A DNA stretch of 64,000 bases from Pseudoduganella rivuli (lineage in GTDB: Bacteria; Pseudomonadota; Gammaproteobacteria; Burkholderiales; Burkholderiaceae_D). This document shows positions 18,197 through 27,621 of this stretch, piece by piece. A program made the position numbers and the translations under genes. The stretch spans positions 186,001 to 250,000 of the forward strand of contig NZ_WKJJ01000003.1 of assembly GCF_009674485.1 (NCBI RefSeq), read 5' to 3'. The notes under the pieces were generated by a model, which was given only the letters and a program-made list of their open reading frames with translations, had not been told where the DNA came from and ran no database searches. How positions within the stretch are numbered: the first letter of the stretch is position 1; the number at the start of each line of letters is the position of its first letter.

Positions 18197-20947
18197 ATGA
18201 AGAATTTCGCAACTGAGCGCAGCCAGCGCGCAGCCCTGCAACTGAGCCCGGTCGCCGCAGCGTGCGCCGTGTTCGTTTCCGCCCTGGCCGGTAATGTCCA
18301 GGCACAGACCAGCGCCACGCCAGCCGCCGACGCCACGGTCCAGCAAGTGACCGTGTCCGGCATCCGCCGCGGCATTGAAGACGCGATCTCCGTAAAGAAA
18401 GATTCGACCTCCATCGTTGAAGCGATTTCCGCGGAAGACATCGGCAAGCTGCCGGACGTGTCGATCGCTGAATCCATCGCCCGCCTGCCAGGCCTGGCCG
18501 CCCAGCGCGTGGCCGGCCGCGCCCAGGTGATTTCCGTGCGCGGTTTGTCGCCGGACTTCGCCACCACCCTGTTGAACGGCCGCGAACAAGTGTCGACCGG
18601 TGACAACCGCAGCGTGGAATTCGACCAGTACCCGTCGGAACTGCTGTCCGGCGTGACCATTTATAAAACCCCGGACGCCGGCATCGTCGGCCAGGGCCTG
18701 TCCGGCACCATCGACATGCAGACCGTGCGTCCGCTGTCGTTCGGTTCCCGTACCGTGGCGATGAACGCCCGTATGGAAAAGAATTCGCTGGGCAAGATCG
18801 CCAACGCGAAAGACACCGGCAACCGCTTCAGCGCGTCGTACATCGACCAGTTCGCCAACCGCACCATCGGTATCGCGCTGGGCTTCGCGCACCTGGAATC
18901 GCCAGTGCTGGACAACGAGACCGGCCTGTACGAGCCGTGGAAGAAAGATTCCCGTCCAGGCGTGGCGGCAGGCACCTATATCACCGACGGCATCAAGGCG
19001 GTGGCGCGCAGCGGCGTGAACAAGCGTGACGGCCTGATGGGCGTGATCCAGTACCGTCCGTCCAAGCAGTTCACGTCCATGGTGGACATGTACGTTTCCG
19101 AATTCAAGCGCACGGAAACCGCGAACCAGCTGGAAATCAACCTCGGCGGCTGGAACGGCAACAACACGCCTGGCCTGAACTACAGTGGCGTCAAGCTGGA
19201 CGGCAACGCCATGAACACGGCCACCGCCAGCGGCATTTACCCACTGGTGCGCGGCATGTACAACGACCGCAAGGACACCATCCACGCGCTGGGCTGGAAC
19301 AACCAGTACAAGGACGGCGGCTGGACCATCGTGGGCGACATCAGCTTCTCGAAAGCCAAGCGTAACGAGCTGAGCCTGGAAAACAATGCGCAGATCGGCA
19401 ATGGCCGCGGCACCAATGACGGCGCCGGCAATGCGTACCTGGATAACGTCAAGTTGGCCTTCGGCAACGGCGGCTTCTCGCAAATGGCCATGGGCCGCGA
19501 TTACAGCAACGTCAACACGCTGTTCATCGGCCCGACGATTTACGGTTCCGGCTACGGCAAGACGCCACGCGTCGAAGACGAACTGAAGAGCTACAAGCTG
19601 GCGTTCAACGCGCCGGTGCCGGACGCTGCCGAGAAATTTATCTCGAGCATCGACTTCGGCATCAACTACAGCGACCGTTCGAAGAAAAAGCGCCAGCCTG
19701 AAGGCAACATCAACCTGGCGGGCACCGATCCGGTGAATATCGCCAAGGGCAACCTGTACGGCCTGACCGACCTGGGCTTTGCCGGCGCCGGCATGATCCC
19801 GACCTGGGATGTGCGTGACATGGTGTCGCGTTTCATGACCTTCAATCCGGTCGACAACCTGAGCTACCTGATTGCCAAGGGCTGGGACGTGAACGAAAAA
19901 ATCACGACCACCTACGTGAAAGGCAACATCGATACGGAACTGGGCTGGGCAACCCTGCGTGGTAACTTCGGTATCCAGGCGCAGCATACCGACCAGTCGT
20001 CGGACGCCAACTACTGGGACGGCACCGCGCCAGTGGGCCAGCAAGTCAAGCCTGTGCATGATGGCAAGACTTACACCGACTACCTGCCGAGCGTGAACCT
20101 GGCGTTCGGCCTGGAAGGTGGCCAGACCATTCGCATGGGCGCCGCCAAGCAGATCGCCCGTCCACGTGTCGACCAGCTGCGTTCGTCCCTGGACTTCGGC
20201 GTGTCCGACTCCACCTTCAAGCCGGGCGGCAGCGGCGGTAACGCCAAGCTGGACCCATGGCGCGCCAACGCGTTCGACCTGTCGTATGAGAAATACTTCG
20301 ACAAGAAGGCGTACTTCGCAGTGGCTGGTTTCTACAAGAAGCTGAACACCTACATCTTCACCCAGACCAAGGACTACGACTTCTCGAAGTTCATCCCTGG
20401 CACCAAGGCGAAGACCGCGATCGGCGACTACAGCGCACCGTACAACGGTACTGGCGGCTCGCTGAAAGGCCTGGAACTGTCGGCATCGCTGCCGCTGGGC
20501 ATGGTGAGCAAGGCCATGGAAGGCTTCGGCGTACAGGCATCGCACACCTACAGCGACAGCACCATCTCGATCGAAGACCCATCGAGCAACATCGGCACCA
20601 AGATCCCGCTGCCAGGCCTGTCGAAGCACGTGACCAACCTGACCTTCTACTACGAGAATGCTGGCTTCGAAGCCCGTGTGAACCAGCGCAAGCGCTCGGA
20701 CTTCGTGGGTGAGATCGGCAACTTCGCCAACGACCGTACGCTGCGTTATGTCGTGGGCGAAAACGTGATCGACTTCCAGATCGGCTACAACTTCACGCAA
20801 GGCGCGCTGAAGGGCCTGGGCCTGGTGGCACAGGTGAACAACCTGCGCAACGCCGCCTACGAAACCTACGCCGGTTCCCGCAACCAGCAGCTGGAATACC
20901 AGAAATACGGCCGCACCATTCTGGTAGGCGCGAACTACAAGTTCTAA
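18197..20947 (+). CDS. TonB-dependent outer-membrane receptor (maltodextrin type)
   Basis: 916 residues from the ATG at 18197, chosen for GAGGGGA six bases upstream. A long signal peptide ends near NVQAQ. The TonB box region (VQQVTVSGIRRGIEDAI) leads into a plug domain (DIGKLPDVSIAESIARLPG, then VISVRGLSPDF), and then a 22-strand barrel ending in the C-terminal aromatic F (VGANYKF). This is the Xanthomonas/Caulobacter carbohydrate-receptor subfamily. It would import oligosaccharides across the outer membrane using TonB energy. The neighbouring starch enzymes and the tandem HexR-like sites upstream point to maltodextrins. Codon choice is strongly biased to preferred codons compared with its neighbours, suggesting heavy expression. 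Confidence 0.93.
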   Translation: MKNFATERSQRAALQLSPVAAACAVFVSALAGNVQAQTSATPAADATVQQVTVSGIRRGIEDAISVKKDSTSIVEAISAEDIGKLPDVSIAESIARLPGLAAQRVAGRAQVISVRGLSPDFATTLLNGREQVSTGDNRSVEFDQYPSELLSGVTIYKTPDAGIVGQGLSGTIDMQTVRPLSFGSRTVAMNARMEKNSLGKIANAKDTGNRFSASYIDQFANRTIGIALGFAHLESPVLDNETGLYEPWKKDSRPGVAAGTYITDGIKAVARSGVNKRDGLMGVIQYRPSKQFTSMVDMYVSEFKRTETANQLEINLGGWNGNNTPGLNYSGVKLDGNAMNTATASGIYPLVRGMYNDRKDTIHALGWNNQYKDGGWTIVGDISFSKAKRNELSLENNAQIGNGRGTNDGAGNAYLDNVKLAFGNGGFSQMAMGRDYSNVNTLFIGPTIYGSGYGKTPRVEDELKSYKLAFNAPVPDAAEKFISSIDFGINYSDRSKKKRQPEGNINLAGTDPVNIAKGNLYGLTDLGFAGAGMIPTWDVRDMVSRFMTFNPVDNLSYLIAKGWDVNEKITTTYVKGNIDTELGWATLRGNFGIQAQHTDQSSDANYWDGTAPVGQQVKPVHDGKTYTDYLPSVNLAFGLEGGQTIRMGAAKQIARPRVDQLRSSLDFGVSDSTFKPGGSGGNAKLDPWRANAFDLSYEKYFDKKAYFAVAGFYKKLNTYIFTQTKDYDFSKFIPGTKAKTAIGDYSAPYNGTGGSLKGLELSASLPLGMVSKAMEGFGVQASHTYSDSTISIEDPSSNIGTKIPLPGLSKHVTNLTFYYENAGFEARVNQRKRSDFVGEIGNFANDRTLRYVVGENVIDFQIGYNFTQGALKGLGLVAQVNNLRNAAYETYAGSRNQQLEYQKYGRTILVGANYKF

Positions 20948-20977
20948 GTCTCTCTCTTCCGTTGCTCCCGACGGAGA

Positions 20978-21006
20978 CCCGCCACGCAAGTGGCGGGTTT
21001 TTTATT
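20978..21006 (+). terminator. Intrinsic terminator of the receptor gene
   Basis: CCCGCCAC-GCAA-GTGGCGGG forms an eight-pair stem directly followed by a T-run. It overlaps the last bases of the convergent small gene that ends at 21002. Confidence 0.88.
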
Positions 21007-21394
21007 TTGTGCGTCCGGTTTTCTGGAAGCGCTGCACCGACAAGCCGCATGGCAAATCCACTTCGGCCCAGCCGGTCCAACCCGGTTCCGCGCGCTGCGG
21101 GCCCGTCAGCAGGGGCGCGGGCGCAGTGAGTGCGGGATCGCTGGCATACAGCAGCGCGGGCCCGGCCCAGATCAAGGTGCGCGCCCGCTCGTTCGCGGTC
21201 AATGCCGCGCCGATGCTGCGTACCTGCTCCGGTGCGCGCGATACGGGGCATACTTTGCGCAGCACTTCCTGCGCACGCAGGCGGTTGTATTGCGCCGCAT
21301 CCACTTGTTGATTGGCCTGTGAATGCCACAGGCCGAAGGCCGCGGCAGCGAGTGCCGCAACTGCGGTGAGGATGAATAAACGTCGTGTAGTCAT
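21002..21394 (-). CDS. Small exported or membrane-anchored protein, unknown
   Basis: 130 residues with one N-terminal hydrophobic segment (LFILTAVAALAAAAFGLW) that is either a signal anchor or a signal peptide. The remainder is soluble with two Cys residues (RKVCPV and DLPCGL) that could pair in the periplasm. I do not recognise the family. The start lacks a clear Shine-Dalgarno sequence. The frame is supported by the credible membrane segment, normal third-position bias and the absence of a better frame on the other strand. Confidence 0.6.
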   Translation of the reverse strand: MTTRRLFILTAVAALAAAAFGLWHSQANQQVDAAQYNRLRAQEVLRKVCPVSRAPEQVRSIGAALTANERARTLIWAGPALLYASDPALTAPAPLLTGPQRAEPGWTGWAEVDLPCGLSVQRFQKTGRTK

Positions 21395-21436
21395 GCGCGC
21401 GAGTGTAGCAGCGCGGCCATGCCGTATCCAAACGGC

Positions 21437-22120
21437 TCAGGTGCGGCGGCGCGATCTCCATCCCAGCAAGCCCAGGCCGGCCGCCAGCATGGCCCAGGTC
21501 GATGGTTCCGGCACATTCGACACCGGCTCGAACTGGAAATCGTCGGCCACCCAGTGACCGCTCAGCGTGCCCAGTTCACGCCGGTCGATGCGGTAGCCGG
21601 TGATGCCGGACAGCGCTGCAAAGCTGCTGGTGTCGACGAAGGACAGCGGCTCGGCCAGCCCCGGATGGCTGTCCGGCAAATTGAACACGACGGACGCCAG
21701 TTCCGTGCCGCCGGCCAGCGCCACGATGGTGACCTGGTCCGCACCGCCTTCGCCAAAGCCGTAATACTGGTTGCGTCCGAACCAGGCGCCCGTCAGGACC
21801 TGGTTGGTGGTGATGGTGAGGCCGGAACCGCCATCCTGGTTGGTGACGAAATAATGGCCGGAATGCGCGATGCCGAACGTGGGACCGGACGGGCCGCCCA
21901 CGCGGTACTGGTCGCCAAACACGGAAAAGCGCGCATCCCACGTGACGCCGACGTAATCGAGGCTGTTGGTCGCGTTGGTGTACTGGATGCCAGTGCCGAG
22001 GTCGATGGCCGGTTGCAGCGGCAAGTCGTCAAATGTGGCGACGGTGCCCGCCGACGCTTGCGCGGCCGCACACAGCAGGGCAGCCGCCAGTGGAGTTTTC
22101 AGCAGGGTAGCAATGTGCAT
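21437..22120 (-). CDS. PEP-CTERM sorted exported protein
   Basis: 227 residues from the ATG at 22120, with GGAG eight bases upstream. The signal peptide ends near AQASAG. The middle is a beta-rich extracellular domain of unknown function (TFDDLPLQPAIDLGTGIQY onward). The C-terminus is a textbook PEP-CTERM signal: VPEPSTWAM, a hydrophobic helix and RSRRR. Such proteins are processed by exosortase and usually belong to the exopolysaccharide matrix or cell surface. No exosortase gene is in the window. Confidence 0.88.
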   Translation of the reverse strand: MHIATLLKTPLAAALLCAAAQASAGTVATFDDLPLQPAIDLGTGIQYTNATNSLDYVGVTWDARFSVFGDQYRVGGPSGPTFGIAHSGHYFVTNQDGGSGLTITTNQVLTGAWFGRNQYYGFGEGGADQVTIVALAGGTELASVVFNLPDSHPGLAEPLSFVDTSSFAALSGITGYRIDRRELGTLSGHWVADDFQFEPVSNVPEPSTWAMLAAGLGLLGWRSRRRT

Positions 22121-22216
22121 GGCGCGATCTCCGTCAAATATTGTCGAAATTGTATCGCAAGCAAATTGACAAGATAGCTGGTAAGTTAATGGAGTGTGTC
22201 TTTTTCGTCGCCAAAT

Positions 22217-22244
22217 GAAAAACGGGCCGGTTTGCACCGGCCCG
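22217..22244 (-). terminator. Intrinsic terminator of the M2 peptidase gene
   Basis: Read on the minus strand, CGGGCCGG-TGCAAA-CCGGCCCG is followed by TTTTT, 18 bases beyond the stop codon at 22262. Confidence 0.9.
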
Positions 22245-22261
22245 CCTGCTTCAATACGTTT

Positions 22262-24103
22262 TTACTTCTTGTCGGCAGCCGCCAGCTGGCGGTTTTGCTC
22301 ATCCAGCCAGGTTTTCAGCGGCGCGAAGTAATCGACCAGCGCCTGGCCGTCGATGCGGTCTTCGCCGGAGATGGCTTTCAGCGCTTCCGGCCATGGCTTG
22401 CTGGCGCCCATTTCCAGCATCTTCTGGAACTTGGCGCCGGCTTTCTCGTTGCCATAGATGGAGCAGCGGTGCAGCGGGCCGGTGTAGCCGGCTTCCTTGC
22501 ACAGCGCGCGGTGGAACTGGAATTGCAGCATGTGGGCCAGGAAGTAGCGCGCATACGGCACGTCCGCCGCCACGTGGTACTTGGCGCCCGCGTCAAAGCC
22601 GTTGGCGGTGATCGGGCCCGGGCGCGACATGCCCATGTACTGTTCGCGCAGCTGCCACCAGGTCTTGTCGTAGTCGGCAGGCTGCACCTTGCCGGCATAG
22701 ACGTCCCAGCGCCATTTGTCGACCATGTAGGCGAACGGCAGGAACGCGACCTTCGCCAGCGCGCGCTGCATCAGTTCGGACACGTCGTCACCCGCCTGCT
22801 GGCTCGGTTCCATCAGGCCGATCTTCTTCAGGTAGTCCGGCGTGATCGACAGCGCCACGGTGTCGCCGATGGCTTCGTGGAAGCCGTCGTTGGCGCCGCC
22901 CTGGAACAGGAACGATTGCTTGTTGTAGGCCAGGTCGTAATAGATGTGGCCCAGCTCGTGGTGGATGACCTTGAATTCTTCATCGGTCGGGCGGATGCAC
23001 ATCTTGATGCGCACGTCTTCCTTGCCGTCCATGGTCCAGGCGGACGCGTGGCACACCACTTCGCGGTCGCGCGGCTTGGTCAGCAGCGAACGCTCCCAGA
23101 ACGTTTCCGGCAGCTTGCGCATGCCCAGCGACGTGTAGAAGCGCTCGGCGTATTGCGTCATCTGCTTGGCATCGGTCTTGCGTTCTTCCAGGACCTTGGT
23201 CAAGTCATAGTTGCCGGCATTGGCGGCGGGCTTCAGCAGCGGATAGATGTTTTCCCAGCTCTGGCTCCACATGTTGCCGAACAGGTGAGCCGGAATCGGG
23301 CCGGTGGCCGGCACCACGTCCGGGCCGTAAGCCTGGCGCAGCTTGTAGCGGGTATAGGTGTGCAGCGAATCGTACAGGGGTTTCACCTGCTGCCAGATGC
23401 GTTCCATCTCGGCGGCAAAGGCGTCCGGCGCCATGTCGTATTGCGAGCGCCACAGGGCGCCCGTGTCGGCGAAGCCCATTTCACGCGCACCCTTGTTGGA
23501 CAGGGCCACGTAATCGACGTACATCTGCTTGTAGGCAGGCGATTGCGCGTGCCAGCCGGTCCAGATTTCCTTCAGCTTGGCGGGATCGCGGCTGGTGGCC
23601 AGGGTTTTTTCCAGCTCGCCCAGCGGCATGCATTCTTTACCCGGCGGGCAGTATTTGCCTTTGCCGTAGGCGGCGTTCAACGCGGCTTGCTTGGCGGCGT
23701 AGGCTTCGCGCTCTTTCGGGTCCGGCAGCATCAGGGTCAGTTGCAGGAACTTCAGCTTGCGCGCGTAATCGTCCTTGAGTTTCAGGCCGTTGAAGCGGCG
23801 CGCGGCCAGCGCGGCATCGCCGGACAGCGACAGTTGTTTTTCGCCGAAGTAGGTGGCCAGCGCTTCGGTGTCTTCCGTGATGAAGTTCTGCGCCACCCAT
23901 TGCGCGCGGGCGCCGTCGAGGTTCAGTTTCTCCATCTTGGCTTCCGTCTCGTTCAGGAAGCGTTCCGCCTCCGCCACGGTCGGCTTGCTTTTGGCTGCCG
24001 GCTTCGTGGCGCTCGCCGTTTCAGCGGCATGGGCGACGTGGAATGCGCCCATGGCCACCATCACGGCGACGGGGAGAGCTTTCAGGTACAGGGGTTTGGT
24101 CAC
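22262..24103 (-). CDS. M2 family peptidyl-dipeptidase (ACE-like zinc metallopeptidase)
   Basis: 613 residues with a signal peptide ending at HVAHA. The zinc motif HHELGH (HExxH, near residue 380) is followed by the third ligand Glu in GFHEAIGD, as in angiotensin-converting-enzyme homologues of bacteria. These remove C-terminal dipeptides from peptides in the periplasm. The start is GTG at 24103, supported by AAGGAG six bases upstream. It stands alone with its own terminator, between a PEP-CTERM gene and a GFA-domain gene. Confidence 0.93.
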   Translation of the reverse strand: MTKPLYLKALPVAVMVAMGAFHVAHAAETASATKPAAKSKPTVAEAERFLNETEAKMEKLNLDGARAQWVAQNFITEDTEALATYFGEKQLSLSGDAALAARRFNGLKLKDDYARKLKFLQLTLMLPDPKEREAYAAKQAALNAAYGKGKYCPPGKECMPLGELEKTLATSRDPAKLKEIWTGWHAQSPAYKQMYVDYVALSNKGAREMGFADTGALWRSQYDMAPDAFAAEMERIWQQVKPLYDSLHTYTRYKLRQAYGPDVVPATGPIPAHLFGNMWSQSWENIYPLLKPAANAGNYDLTKVLEERKTDAKQMTQYAERFYTSLGMRKLPETFWERSLLTKPRDREVVCHASAWTMDGKEDVRIKMCIRPTDEEFKVIHHELGHIYYDLAYNKQSFLFQGGANDGFHEAIGDTVALSITPDYLKKIGLMEPSQQAGDDVSELMQRALAKVAFLPFAYMVDKWRWDVYAGKVQPADYDKTWWQLREQYMGMSRPGPITANGFDAGAKYHVAADVPYARYFLAHMLQFQFHRALCKEAGYTGPLHRCSIYGNEKAGAKFQKMLEMGASKPWPEALKAISGEDRIDGQALVDYFAPLKTWLDEQNRQLAAADKK

Positions 24104-24181
24104 TGCGGTCTCCTTGTTGTTTTATAAACCGCGTAATATACACCGGCGTGCGCTGAATTCCCTCTTGAAAAAGGCCTGGTG

Positions 24182-24586
24182 TTACAAATGCCGTGTCTCT
24201 TCCGGCGCATTCCACCAATTGTTATGCCGTCCATCCATGTACTTGACGGGGCCGCTGGTCAATTCTTCCGGTGTGGCGTCGTCCAGGCAGGCGACCTGGA
24301 TCGACACATACGCCCCGCCGATTTCCTCGATATAGCCCCGCCCGAACGAATGGACGCCGCACGTGCGGCAAAACACGTGGTGGCCGCTCTTCGTATTGAA
24401 CTGGTAGTCGGACAGCGTGTTTTCGTCACTCAGCAGCCGGAACGCTTCCGGCTTGACGATGGTGCTCCAGTTGCGCAGCTTGGTGCAGATCGAGCAGTTG
24501 CATTTGCCGGTGCCGGCGGCCAGGTCGATATCCGCTTCAAAGCGCACCGCGCCACAGTGGCAGCTGCCATGGTAGGTCTTCAGCAT
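24182..24586 (-). CDS. GFA/CENP-V domain protein
   Basis: 134 residues with the zinc-binding cysteine pattern of the glutathione-dependent formaldehyde-activating (GFA) family: CHCGAVRF, then CNCSIC, then CRTCG. Members include S-hydroxymethylglutathione synthases, but most are of unknown activity, so no enzyme name is given. Soluble and cytoplasmic. AAGGAGACGTC precedes the ATG. Confidence 0.88.
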   Translation of the reverse strand: MLKTYHGSCHCGAVRFEADIDLAAGTGKCNCSICTKLRNWSTIVKPEAFRLLSDENTLSDYQFNTKSGHHVFCRTCGVHSFGRGYIEEIGGAYVSIQVACLDDATPEELTSGPVKYMDGRHNNWWNAPEETRHL

Positions 24587-24669
24587 GACGTCTCCTTTTT
24601 CAGTGGGAATTCAGAGCGCCAGTGTAGCCAAATCAGTTGCTGTTGGCGCACGGATGCCGGGCAGGCCGG

Positions 24670-25011
24670 TCACAAGCTGCCCAGCAGCGCAAACAGCAAG
24701 CCCGCCGCTCCTGCCACCCCTGTACCCGGGCGCAGCGTGCGCGGCGCATACGCCAGTTGCAGCATGACGGCCGGCGCCGCAACCGTCAGCGCACCGGCCC
24801 ACAGCAGCAGCCCCTGTGCCATGCCGGCGTGGCGCATCGCGGCCGCCAGCGCCAGCATCAGGCAGGCGGTGGCGCCTGCCCGCAGCGCAATGCGCAATTG
24901 CGGCGAGCGGGGCACCTTGTACGCCACCAACGCCGCATGGTGGCGCGCCATCGACTGGCTCATGGCGCTCAGTCCCGTATACGCCAAAGCAAACGTCGCC
25001 AGCGCATTCAT
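24670..25011 (-). CDS. DUF3325 family small membrane protein
   Basis: 113 residues from the ATG at 25011, mostly hydrophobic with three to four membrane helices and the family-like start MNALATFALAYTGLSAMSQSM. Its start overlaps the stop of the PepSY gene (ATGA), so the two are coupled. In other proteobacteria this family occurs with PepSY and DUF3649 proteins beside siderophore receptors. The function is not known. Confidence 0.78.
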   Translation of the reverse strand: MNALATFALAYTGLSAMSQSMARHHAALVAYKVPRSPQLRIALRAGATACLMLALAAAMRHAGMAQGLLLWAGALTVAAPAVMLQLAYAPRTLRPGTGVAGAAGLLFALLGSL

Positions 25012-26570
25012 TTCGATACCTCCCGCATGGCGGACAGCGGCGCCAGCGTTTCCGGCCTGTTCCTGCGTCTGCGCCCCAGCCGCCATGCCGCCGCCGCCAA
25101 CAGCAGGCCCAGCACCAGCATCGTCATATCGAATGCCGCCACGGCCAGCGGGGCTTTATGCAGGAACAGTACGGCCAGCGCGTGAGTGCTGGTCGTGGCG
25201 GCGTTCAGGACCGGCAAACCGCCCAGCAGCAGCGCACCGCATGCCAGTTGCCAGCGCCACATGGCGCGGCCCGGGCGCCACTGCGCCAGCAGCAGGGCCG
25301 CGCCCCACGCGGCAAAGAACACGGTCACTTCCCTGTCGGCCCGTTGCGCCAGTTCCAGCGGCAGAAGGCGGTTGGCCCAGAAATACGCGCCGTAGGCGGC
25401 GGGCAAGCCGGCGATGCAGCCGATGTTCAACCCGTGGACGAAGCGCGCGCCGAAGCCGCTTTGCCGCTGGCGCTTGGCGGCCCACAGCAGCGCGCCGGTC
25501 GCGACCATGGCCGTTCCCGCCAGCCCGGAAATGAAGAACAGCCAGCGCAGCAGCGGTTCCGCGAAGCGGGCGATGTGCAGGCCGTACAGCACGCCGTGCG
25601 TGGCCAGCGCGCCGCTCGCATTGTCGCCGCTGCTGGCCAGCAGGGCGCCGCTTGCGCCGTCGAATTGCATGGCCGGCTGTTTGTTCGACAGGTCGCTGCC
25701 CGCCGCGCGCGTGACCGAGATGCGCGCATTCGCGTCGTTCGGGTTGGCGATGCTGATGGCGCCGGCCGGGCGGCCTTGCCAGTGGCGTTGCGCCTGTTCC
25801 AGCACGGGGCCGATCGGCGCCAGTGGCGCGGCGATGCCTGCCGCCCTGGCGGGCTTGCCGACGCTGGGATAGATATCGGACAGCAGCGCGCCCTTGTCGT
25901 CCTTGTAGACGGCGTGGCCGGCGGACGGCATGTACATGAACATCAACGTCACCAGTCCCGTGTACGTGATCATCAGGTGGAACGGCAATGCAAACACGCC
26001 CACGGCATTGTGGGCATCCTGCCACGAGCGTGCGCCTTTGGCGGGGCGGAAGGTGAAGAAGTCGCGGAAGATGCGGCGGTGCGTGACGATGCCGGAAATC
26101 AGCGACACCAGCAGCACCATCGCGCACAGGCCCGCAATCCAGCGGCCCGTTTGCGGCGGCACGTAATACAAATCGAAATGCAGGCGGCTGACGAAGGCGC
26201 CGGCATGGGTGTCGCGCGCGGCCGGCAATTCCTCACCGGTGGCGGGATCGATCAGCGCGGTATTGAGTTTGCCATCCGGGCCGCTCCACGTGGCGCGGAG
26301 ATAGGGCGTGCGCTGCGTGGGCAGCGTGATGAACCAGTGTCTGGCTCGCGGCGCGCGCTGCTGCATCACGCGCACAGCCGCTTTGCCCGCCTGTGTGGCC
26401 GGCGCCGGCTGCATGGCTGCGCCATGCAATTCCGGCTTCATCCACAGGTTGATCTCGTCGCGGAAATAACTGGCCGTGCCGGACGTGAACATTAGCAGCA
26501 ACAGCCAGCACACCAGCAAGCCCGCCCACGTGTGCAGTGACGCCATGTTCTGGCGGAACGAACCCGTCAT
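25008..26570 (-). CDS. PepSY-associated transmembrane protein (PiuB-like)
   Basis: 520 residues: an N-terminal membrane helix (AGLLVCWLLLLMFTSG), periplasmic PepSY-type domains, and further helices around residues 145-165, 190-215, 345-370 and the C-terminal third (about nine in total). The opening SLHTWAGLL is typical of iron-regulated PepSY-TM proteins linked to ferric-siderophore use and reduction. It is the middle gene of a three-gene operon whose genes overlap by ATGA at both junctions. No TonB receptor is next to it. Confidence 0.85.
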   Translation of the reverse strand: MTGSFRQNMASLHTWAGLLVCWLLLLMFTSGTASYFRDEINLWMKPELHGAAMQPAPATQAGKAAVRVMQQRAPRARHWFITLPTQRTPYLRATWSGPDGKLNTALIDPATGEELPAARDTHAGAFVSRLHFDLYYVPPQTGRWIAGLCAMVLLVSLISGIVTHRRIFRDFFTFRPAKGARSWQDAHNAVGVFALPFHLMITYTGLVTLMFMYMPSAGHAVYKDDKGALLSDIYPSVGKPARAAGIAAPLAPIGPVLEQAQRHWQGRPAGAISIANPNDANARISVTRAAGSDLSNKQPAMQFDGASGALLASSGDNASGALATHGVLYGLHIARFAEPLLRWLFFISGLAGTAMVATGALLWAAKRQRQSGFGARFVHGLNIGCIAGLPAAYGAYFWANRLLPLELAQRADREVTVFFAAWGAALLLAQWRPGRAMWRWQLACGALLLGGLPVLNAATTSTHALAVLFLHKAPLAVAAFDMTMLVLGLLLAAAAWRLGRRRRNRPETLAPLSAMREVSK

Positions 26571-26836
26571 GCCAGCCCCCGCGCGGCCAGCCCCATCAAG
26601 AGCGCAGGCAGCAGCAATTCAGCCCATGCGCGCCACGCGCTGGGCGTGGCGAAGGCGCGCAGCGCGGCGGCGGCGTACAGGGCGAACGACAGCAAGGTCG
26701 CGGTCACGACGGCATCGGCGCGGGGTAACGGCAGCAGCATGGCCAGCAAGGCGGCAGCGGCGGATGCGAAGGCATAGCCGCCAACAATGGCTGCGACGGC
26801 GCGCGATGTGGCGAGAACAAGAGGGGAGCGCGGCAT
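26567..26836 (-). CDS. DUF3649-like small membrane protein
   Basis: 89 residues from the ATG at 26836 (a TTG at 26851 is possible). Three hydrophobic segments cover most of the protein, and the length and setting ahead of PepSY and DUF3325 genes match DUF3649 proteins. The stop overlaps the PepSY start (ATGA). The role is unknown; an accessory part in iron uptake is inferred from context. A GC hairpin (26892-26913) lies upstream. Confidence 0.65.
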   Translation of the reverse strand: MPRSPLVLATSRAVAAIVGGYAFASAAAALLAMLLPLPRADAVVTATLLSFALYAAAALRAFATPSAWRAWAELLLPALLMGLAARGLA

Positions 26837-26949
26837 AGTATTGATCGGCAAGTAATGCCGCGGATTCTAGCGAGGGGGCGCAGGAACAGCAACGGGCAGC
26901 GCTGGCTGCCCGTGGTATGTTGCAAAAGAACCGCGCTTATTCGTGAAAC

Positions 26950-27141
26950 TTAATGGTCGAGGCGGCGCTGTTTGCCTGTGCTGAAGGAAGATTCATCGTC
27001 ATCGCGCGGTACGCGGTGGTGGCGGTCGGTTTCGCCGATGGCGCCGCCGTTGGCTTTTTCATCGGCTTTTTCCGATATGCGGTGGCGGCGATTTTCCTGC
27101 ACATTGCTGCCGGCAGGCTGAGGTTTCTTCGAGTCAATCAT
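26950..27141 (-). CDS. Small hydrophilic protein, hypothetical
   Basis: 63 residues, starting MIDSKKPQPAGSNVQENRR and rich in Arg, Asp, His and Ser, with no hydrophobic segment; probably disordered. GAGGG stands eight bases before the ATG at 27141. No family is recognised. The evidence is the ribosome site and the lack of any other credible gene between 26837 and 27319. If it is not real, that 480-base stretch holds only promoters for its two neighbours. Confidence 0.45.
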   Translation of the reverse strand: MIDSKKPQPAGSNVQENRRHRISEKADEKANGGAIGETDRHHRVPRDDDESSFSTGKQRRLDH

Positions 27142-27319
27142 GACGTTTCCCTCGTGAGATCAAGGTACGGAAATCTTAGCGCGAGCCGGTAGTATGCCAT
27201 GTCGGAATGCGGCTTGGGGTGGTGTAGGAAGCCTGCCTGGCCAGGCCCGGCAAGGGCATGATATTCGTGTTATTGTTGATAAATTGAAAATAATTTACCA
27301 ACGTCAACAGGAGCTTCCA

Positions 27320-27619
27320 TTGATTTTTGAAATCGCCACCATCCAGGTCAAACCCGGTGTCCATGCGGAATTCGAGGCGGCGATTGCCGCCGCCGTGCCA
27401 TTGTTCCAGCGTTCGAAGGGATGCAAGTCGCTGCGGCTGGAACGCACGATCGAAGAGGGCGACAAATACCGCCTGGTGATTGGCTGGGAAACACTGGAAG
27501 ACCATACCGTGCATTTCCGCGCCAGCGAAGAATTGCAGGAATTCCGCCGGCTGGCCGGCGGGTTCGTGGCGGCGCCGTCCGTGGTGGAACACGTGGAAGT
27601 GGCGCTGACGGGGTTCTGA
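27320..27619 (+). CDS. Antibiotic biosynthesis monooxygenase (ABM) domain protein
   Basis: 99 residues from the TTG at 27320, which has AGGAG seven bases upstream; longer versions of the frame lack a ribosome site. The sequence (FEIATIQVKPG, then GCKSLRLERTIEEGDKYRLVIGWETLEDH) is a ferredoxin-like ABM fold of the kind found in quinol monooxygenases and heme-degrading enzymes. It probably works as a dimer. The substrate is unknown. It converges on the esterase gene that ends two bases beyond its stop. Confidence 0.82.
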   Translation: MIFEIATIQVKPGVHAEFEAAIAAAVPLFQRSKGCKSLRLERTIEEGDKYRLVIGWETLEDHTVHFRASEELQEFRRLAGGFVAAPSVVEHVEVALTGF

Positions 27620-27621
27620 CC

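Noticed and set aside
18170..20989. Very long open frame (about 939 codons) antisense to the TonB receptor
   Set aside because: It mirrors a strongly codon-biased GC-rich gene; the translation is rich in Val, Ala, Arg, Gln and His with no domain, while the sense frame has a signal peptide, plug and barrel.
22196..24127. Open frame of 643 codons antisense to the M2 peptidase
   Set aside because: Runs through the terminator of the real gene and gives a low-information Val/Arg/Gln/His sequence.
26892..26913. Hairpin ACGGGCAGC-GCTG-GCTGCCCGT as a terminator
   Set aside because: No T-run on either strand and it lies upstream of a gene, so termination cannot be supported.
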